Below are positions 23,159 through 26,991 of a DNA stretch of 26,991 nucleotides, in pieces. Source of the stretch: Deltaproteobacteria bacterium (GTDB taxonomy: Bacteria; Desulfobacterota; Desulfobulbia; Desulfobulbales; BM004); assembly GCA_020346205.1 (NCBI GenBank), contig CP070776.1, forward strand, positions 1,089,108-1,116,098. The letters are read 5' to 3'. Each line of letters starts with the position of its first letter. Position 1 is the first letter of the stretch. The translations under genes were made by a program, and so were the position numbers. The notes beneath the pieces were generated by a model. It made no database searches. It was not told where the DNA came from and saw only the letters and a list, made by a program, of their open reading frames with translations.

Positions 23159-24814
23159 ATGAAATCTCCAAAGCCTACCACCCGGACCAAGTTCATTTTC
23201 ATCACCGGTGGAGTCCTCTCTTCTCTAGGCAAGGGTTTGGCAGCTGCATCAATCGGTGCTCTTCTTGAAAGCCGGGGACTCACAGTCACCTTCCAGAAAT
23301 TAGACCCATACATCAATTTTGATCCCGGCACCATGAACCCGTTCCAGCATGGAGAGGTTTTTGTTACCGATGATGGCGCAGAGACCGACCTGGATATGGG
23401 GCATTATGAGCGCTACACCGATGCCGTAATGGCGCAGATTAACAACTATACTTCAGGCCGTATATACTATTCGGTTATATCAAAGGAAAGGCGTGGGGAG
23501 TACCTGGGCGGAACTGTGCAGGTCATACCCCATATCACTGACGAGATTAAAAATGCCATTCTGCAGCTTGCCGATACTGTTGATGTAGCCATTATAGAAA
23601 TCGGAGGAACCATAGGTGATATAGAGGGATTACCTTTTCTGGAAGCAATCCGCCAGTTCCGTTTTGATGTGGGCCGCAATAACTCCCTCTTCATACACGT
23701 AACCCTGGTGCCGTATATAAAAACTGCAGGCGAGGTAAAGACTAAACCTACCCAGCATAGTGTTAAGGAGTTGCGCGCCATAGGTATTCAACCTGATATT
23801 CTTCTGTGCAGGACACAGTCGATTCTGAATAAGGGCCTGAAAGAGAAAATCGCCCTGTTTACCAATGTGCCGACCGATGCTGTTATCACAGCTAAAGACG
23901 TGAAGAGTATATATGAGGTTCCGGTTCTTTTTCATAAGGAAGGACTTGATGACAAAATACTCGAACTCCTCAATATCTGGACTGGTGCTCCAAAAATAAA
24001 AGCCTGGGAGCAACTTGTCGAAAAAATTAAAAACCCCAAACATGATGTCATCATCGGCATTATTGGGAAATATGTAGATCTGACCGAGTCCTATAAAAGT
24101 TTGCATGAAGCCCTTGTGCATGGCGGCATTGCCAATGACACCAAGGTTGAACTGCGTTATGTCAGTGCTGATGAGCTTGAAGAAAGCGGTTCCGCGGATG
24201 CCCTGGAAGGGTGTCATGGTATCCTGGTACCTGGCGGTTTTGGCAAGCGTGGCGTGGAAGGCAAGATCATGGCTGTCAACTATGCCAGAACCAACAAAAT
24301 TCCCTATTTCGGAATTTGTCTCGGCATGCAGCTGGCAGTTGTGGAATTTGCCAGAAACATTGCCGGCATGAAGGGCGCGCACAGTACAGAATTTGATAAT
24401 AAAACCCCGTATCCAGTCATTTACTTAATGAAGGAATGGTATGATTACCGTACCAAGCAGGTGCAGGTAAGGGATGAAGCCTCTGATATGGGAGGAACCC
24501 TTAGGCTGGGTAGCTATCCCTGTAACCTGCACAAATCAACCTTTGCACACGCAGCCTATAATCAGAAGGAGATACAAGAAAGGCACCGCCACCGCTATGA
24601 ATTCAACCCGGACCTGCGTGAAGATCTCGTTGCCAATGGGTTGATCATCAGTGGTGCATCCCCTGATGACACGCTTGTTGAAATAATCGAGCTAGCTGAT
24701 CATCCCTGGTTTCTTGGCTGTCAGTTCCATCCGGAATTCAAATCAAAACCAATGAAGCCGCATCCCCTGTTCCGTGATTTCATCAAGGCCGCTTTAGAGT
24801 TTTCTCAAAAATAG
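23159..24814 (+). CDS. pyrG: CTP synthase
   Basis: CTP synthase makes CTP from UTP, ATP and glutamine in the cytoplasm. The 551 residues comprise an amidoligase domain (about 10-280; [15 protein letters not shown] at 12-26, and [21 protein letters not shown] at 48-66 with nucleotide-binding residues) and a class I glutamine amidotransferase domain (about 295-550). The amidotransferase triad is present: C387 in GICLGMQ, H524 and E526 in CQFHPEF. An upstream in-frame TTG (23078) or ATG (23087) would add a hydrophobic N-terminal segment unlike known CTP synthases. The ATG at 23159 gives the usual length. The gene heads the kdsA-kdsC-lptC cluster and supplies the CTP that KdsB needs to make CMP-Kdo. 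Confidence 0.97.
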   Translation: MKSPKPTTRTKFIFITGGVLSSLGKGLAAASIGALLESRGLTVTFQKLDPYINFDPGTMNPFQHGEVFVTDDGAETDLDMGHYERYTDAVMAQINNYTSGRIYYSVISKERRGEYLGGTVQVIPHITDEIKNAILQLADTVDVAIIEIGGTIGDIEGLPFLEAIRQFRFDVGRNNSLFIHVTLVPYIKTAGEVKTKPTQHSVKELRAIGIQPDILLCRTQSILNKGLKEKIALFTNVPTDAVITAKDVKSIYEVPVLFHKEGLDDKILELLNIWTGAPKIKAWEQLVEKIKNPKHDVIIGIIGKYVDLTESYKSLHEALVHGGIANDTKVELRYVSADELEESGSADALEGCHGILVPGGFGKRGVEGKIMAVNYARTNKIPYFGICLGMQLAVVEFARNIAGMKGAHSTEFDNKTPYPVIYLMKEWYDYRTKQVQVRDEASDMGGTLRLGSYPCNLHKSTFAHAAYNQKEIQERHRHRYEFNPDLREDLVANGLIISGASPDDTLVEIIELADHPWFLGCQFHPEFKSKPMKPHPLFRDFIKAALEFSQK

Positions 24815-24871
24815 GAAGCGGCAATGGGGTTGTAGCATTACAGCCAAATGAACTGTTCTGGATAGATAATC

Positions 24872-25723
24872 GTGGATACCGTTTCAATAAGCAGACCTGG
24901 CAATACCGAGCCCATACATGTTGGGGCAGGACACCCTTTTTTACTTATTGCCGGCCCATGCGTCTTGGAATCTGAAGAGATGGCCAGGGAGGTTGCTACC
25001 GGCCTTAAAGAAATTGCCGAACGTCTCTCCATTTCCTTTGTATTCAAATCCTCATTTGACAAGGCCAACCGTACCTCTCTTGATTCCTACCGCGGTCCAG
25101 GATTGGAGGAGGGCCTTAAATTACTTGCTGCTATCCGCCAGGACTATAATGTGCCTGTAATCTCTGATGTCCATGAACCGCAACAGGTTGAAACGGTAAG
25201 TGAAGTGCTTGATGTGCTGCAGATACCTGCATTTCTCTGTAGGCAAACTGATCTTCTCGTGGCGGCTGCCAGGAGCGGGAAAACGATTAACCTCAAGAAA
25301 GGCCAGTTTGTGTCGCCATGGGATATGGCAAATGCGGTTAATAAGATCCGGGCCTCGGGCAGCAAAAATCTAATGTTATGTGAGAGAGGGTTTGCCCTTG
25401 GGTATAATAATCTGGTGGTGGATATGCGATCCCTGCCGGTGATGCGTTCCTTGGGCTGTCCGGTAATCTTTGACGCTACCCACTCCGTGCAGTTGCCGGG
25501 TGGCGCAGGGGGAAGCTCCGGCGGCCAGCGGGAATTTATTCCACCCCTTGCCAGGGCAGCAGTAGCAGCAGGCCTTGACGGTATTTTCATGGAAGTTCAT
25601 CCTAATCCTGAAAAAGCACTTTGTGATGGCCCCAACTCCATGCCCCTTGACCAGGTGGAATCCCTTTTGAACACACTATTAAAGATTCATGCTGTTGTTT
25701 CTGAAGAAAGCAGAGAAAAGTAA
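24872..25723 (+). CDS. kdsA: 3-deoxy-D-manno-octulosonate 8-phosphate synthase (KdsA), metal-dependent class
   Basis: KdsA joins phosphoenolpyruvate and arabinose 5-phosphate to give Kdo 8-phosphate. The 283-residue TIM barrel is normal in length. The N-terminal motif IAGPC30VLES has Cys where E. coli has Asn, which marks the metal-dependent class known from Aquifex. The other expected metal ligands are present: H204 in DATHSVQ, E241 in MEVHPNP and D252 in CDGPNSM. Substrate-binding segments KSSFDKANR (59-67) and QLPGG (207-211) are also intact. Translation starts at a GTG (24872); an upstream ATG at 24848 is in frame but hits a stop. There is no clear ribosome site, and the gene lies 57 nt after pyrG with no terminator between them. 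Confidence 0.95.
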   Translation: MDTVSISRPGNTEPIHVGAGHPFLLIAGPCVLESEEMAREVATGLKEIAERLSISFVFKSSFDKANRTSLDSYRGPGLEEGLKLLAAIRQDYNVPVISDVHEPQQVETVSEVLDVLQIPAFLCRQTDLLVAAARSGKTINLKKGQFVSPWDMANAVNKIRASGSKNLMLCERGFALGYNNLVVDMRSLPVMRSLGCPVIFDATHSVQLPGGAGGSSGGQREFIPPLARAAVAAGLDGIFMEVHPNPEKALCDGPNSMPLDQVESLLNTLLKIHAVVSEESREK

Positions 25724-25754
25724 ATACAAAAACTTCATCAGGTAAATTGTAGAT

Positions 25755-26402
25755 ATGGCGCAGGACGATAATTGCTCGAGCGGAAATTCCAGTTATCCGT
25801 CAGACTGTGAGCTTACCCAGGCGCTGCTGGAAAAGGCAAGAAACAGGCAGGAATCTACTGAAAAGGGATATGTCTGGAAATCCTGCCTGCCCAAGGCTAA
25901 AAGTTTGAAGCTCTTTCTGCTTGATGTAGACGGCGTTCTAACAGATGGTACTATCACCTATACCCATGAAGGCAATGAGATAAAATCCTTCCATACACGT
26001 GATGGCTTAGGTATCAGATTGTTGATGGAAAGCGGTGTGGAGGTGGGTCTTATCACTGCACGTGAATCAGAGGCAGTGAACCGGAGGGTTCAGGACCTGG
26101 GAATCAAATATGTTTTTCAGAAGGCAAAAAATAAACTGGAAATCTTCGAGCAACTTTTGAAAGAACTCAACCTGCAGCCATCTGAAGTCGGCTACATGGG
26201 CGATGACTGGCTCGATCTTCCTTTGCTGGTGCGAGTCGGTTTTGCTGCCACCGTAGAGGATGCGGTGCCTGAGGTATTAAAGGTTGCACATTATGTGACG
26301 AAAAGAAAAGGCGGCAGAGGTGCAGTCCGTGAGGTTTGTGATTTAATTCTCGAAGCAAAGGAAACAGGCAAGCCACTTCTTGAGAAATATTTAAAACTTT
26401 AA
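25755..26402 (+). CDS. kdsC: 3-deoxy-D-manno-octulosonate 8-phosphate phosphatase (KdsC), with N-terminal extension
   Basis: KdsC removes the phosphate from Kdo 8-phosphate. It is a cap-less (C0) HAD enzyme that works as a tetramer. The motifs are intact: D57-V-D59-G-V-L-T-D, the FHTRDG loop (79-84), the Thr of LITARES (T101), K127 and GDDWLDLP (149-156). At 215 residues it is about 35-45 longer than most KdsC proteins because of a polar 50-residue N-terminal extension (rich in Ser, Asn, Asp and Glu) that looks disordered. A later start would remove it, but no Met occurs before the catalytic domain, so I keep the ATG at 25755. The gene lies 31 nt after kdsA and 36 nt before lptC. Confidence 0.93.
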   Translation: MAQDDNCSSGNSSYPSDCELTQALLEKARNRQESTEKGYVWKSCLPKAKSLKLFLLDVDGVLTDGTITYTHEGNEIKSFHTRDGLGIRLLMESGVEVGLITARESEAVNRRVQDLGIKYVFQKAKNKLEIFEQLLKELNLQPSEVGYMGDDWLDLPLLVRVGFAATVEDAVPEVLKVAHYVTKRKGGRGAVREVCDLILEAKETGKPLLEKYLKL

Positions 26403-26438
26403 AACTGTTACTTCTGCTAGCAAATAGTTGCATTCAAA

Positions 26439-26991
26439 ATGTTAAAAGATTCGAGAAATCTGCTGTGGATAGTTCCTCTATGTGCTTTGTTGACTATGCC
26501 GCTTTGGAAACCTTTTGCTGCTGACTTTTTAAGCCCGGAACGAAAGGAAGCAGACTCCGTAGCTCCATCCCTCACCGCCTCACGTTCTCTAAGTAGTTCT
26601 GAAATGACAGGGGTGCAATTCGAACAAAGCAAAAACGGCAAAAAAGAATGGTTTTTAACTGCCAGTCGACTCTCCAGCTCAGAAAACGATTCCTTTATGA
26701 AGCTGGAAGATGTGAAGGCATTATTTTTTGGCAAAACAGGAGAGGCTGAAGAAACCAGGATCAAAAGCCAGAAGGCAAGGTATAATTCTGATACTAGGCA
26801 GATAACCCTGCAGGGTGACGTCGTTGTCCAAAACGATAAAGGGTATGAAATGAAGACTGATTCCCTGGAATATCTTGCTGACGAGAAAAAGATCAGAACC
26901 ACTTCAGCAGTCAATATTCAAGGAAATAATATTACAGTAAGCGGCAACCAACTGCTCTATGATACAGTGACAGGGAATTACAGCCTTGAGG
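26439..26991 (+). CDS. lptC: LptC, LPS export periplasmic protein, 3' end missing
   Basis: The frame runs from the ATG at 26439 to the window edge (184 codons, no stop), so the gene continues to the right. LptC is anchored in the inner membrane and passes LPS from the LptBFG transporter to LptA. The peptide has an N-terminal membrane anchor (about 6-26: NLLWIVPLCALL) followed by a beta-jellyroll with family patterns: a TASRLSSSE-like strand, ITLQGDVVVQNDKGYEMKT and a TVSGNQLLYD segment. Its position after kdsC is the usual arrangement in proteobacteria, where lptA, lptB and rpoN follow. The missing part probably adds only a few residues, since LptC is about 190. Confidence 0.9.
   Translation, partial: MLKDSRNLLWIVPLCALLTMPLWKPFAADFLSPERKEADSVAPSLTASRSLSSSEMTGVQFEQSKNGKKEWFLTASRLSSSENDSFMKLEDVKALFFGKTGEAEETRIKSQKARYNSDTRQITLQGDVVVQNDKGYEMKTDSLEYLADEKKIRTTSAVNIQGNNITVSGNQLLYDTVTGNYSLE

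Noticed and set aside
23630..24382. A 250-codon open frame on the minus strand inside pyrG
   Set aside because: It lies wholly within the well-supported pyrG gene, has no ribosome site or recognisable domain, and reads as antisense shadow.

Overview
The window looks like chromosomal DNA from a Gram-negative, anaerobically respiring bacterium, most likely of the Desulfobacterota (Desulfobulbales-like). This rests on gene content: a periplasmic octaheme cytochrome c of the tetrathionate reductase type, a fused SecDF, LarB and CooT nickel proteins, a complete set of Kdo-synthesis enzymes next to LptC, and a very large PKD-repeat subtilase lipoprotein. No phage, IS, CRISPR, tRNA or rRNA was recognised. 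The taxonomic call is inference from recalled family resemblance, not from a search.

Layout, left to right. 1-1313 (+): the octaheme cytochrome, cut by the window edge, followed by a strong terminator. 1394-4137 (-): a compact operon read CDF metal transporter, prmA, rsmE. 4363-5115 (+): larB. 5167-7951 (+): a perfect sigma70-type promoter, a roughly 175-nt leader holding a 33-codon ORF and a 14-bp palindrome, then secDF as one fused gene. 8048-10685 (+): a run of a YkgJ-type Cys-cluster protein, an HD hydrolase (ATGA overlap), a HAD phosphatase and an unrecognised 172-aa protein. 10701-12176 (-): kdsD (arabinose-5-phosphate isomerase), then cooT and a His-tailed small protein with overlapping ends. 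12358-13030 (+): a possible 31-aa leader peptide and mntP. 13114-18072 (-): a 1652-aa subtilase lipoprotein with seven PKD domains. 18344-23011 (-): a long same-strand run read FabI-like reductase, OleA/FabH-like ketosynthase, AmrA (AMMECR1), a second YkgJ-like protein, then after 85 nt an 89-aa protein, a DUF6122-like membrane protein and a lipase-like hydrolase. 23159-26991 (+): pyrG, kdsA, kdsC and lptC (cut by the right edge).

How they work together. kdsD, kdsA and kdsC supply three of the four steps from ribulose-5-phosphate to CMP-Kdo, pyrG supplies the CTP needed by the last step, and lptC exports the finished LPS, so the right arm and kdsD form one envelope-building theme in two places. 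SecDF and the subtilase lipoprotein concern protein export and surface proteolysis. LarB, CooT, the His-tailed protein, the CDF transporter and MntP point to transition-metal handling, with nickel prominent. The FabI-like/ketosynthase pair is translationally coupled and travels with AmrA and a Cys-cluster protein of unknown role.

Nothing here is a clear, complete new system. The best leads are the secDF leader region, the FabI-like/OleA-like/AmrA/YkgJ operon, the CooT/His-tail pair, the architecture of the PKD subtilase, and two regulatory palindromes. No gap between genes exceeds 300 nt; the four largest (225-284 nt) are described as features.
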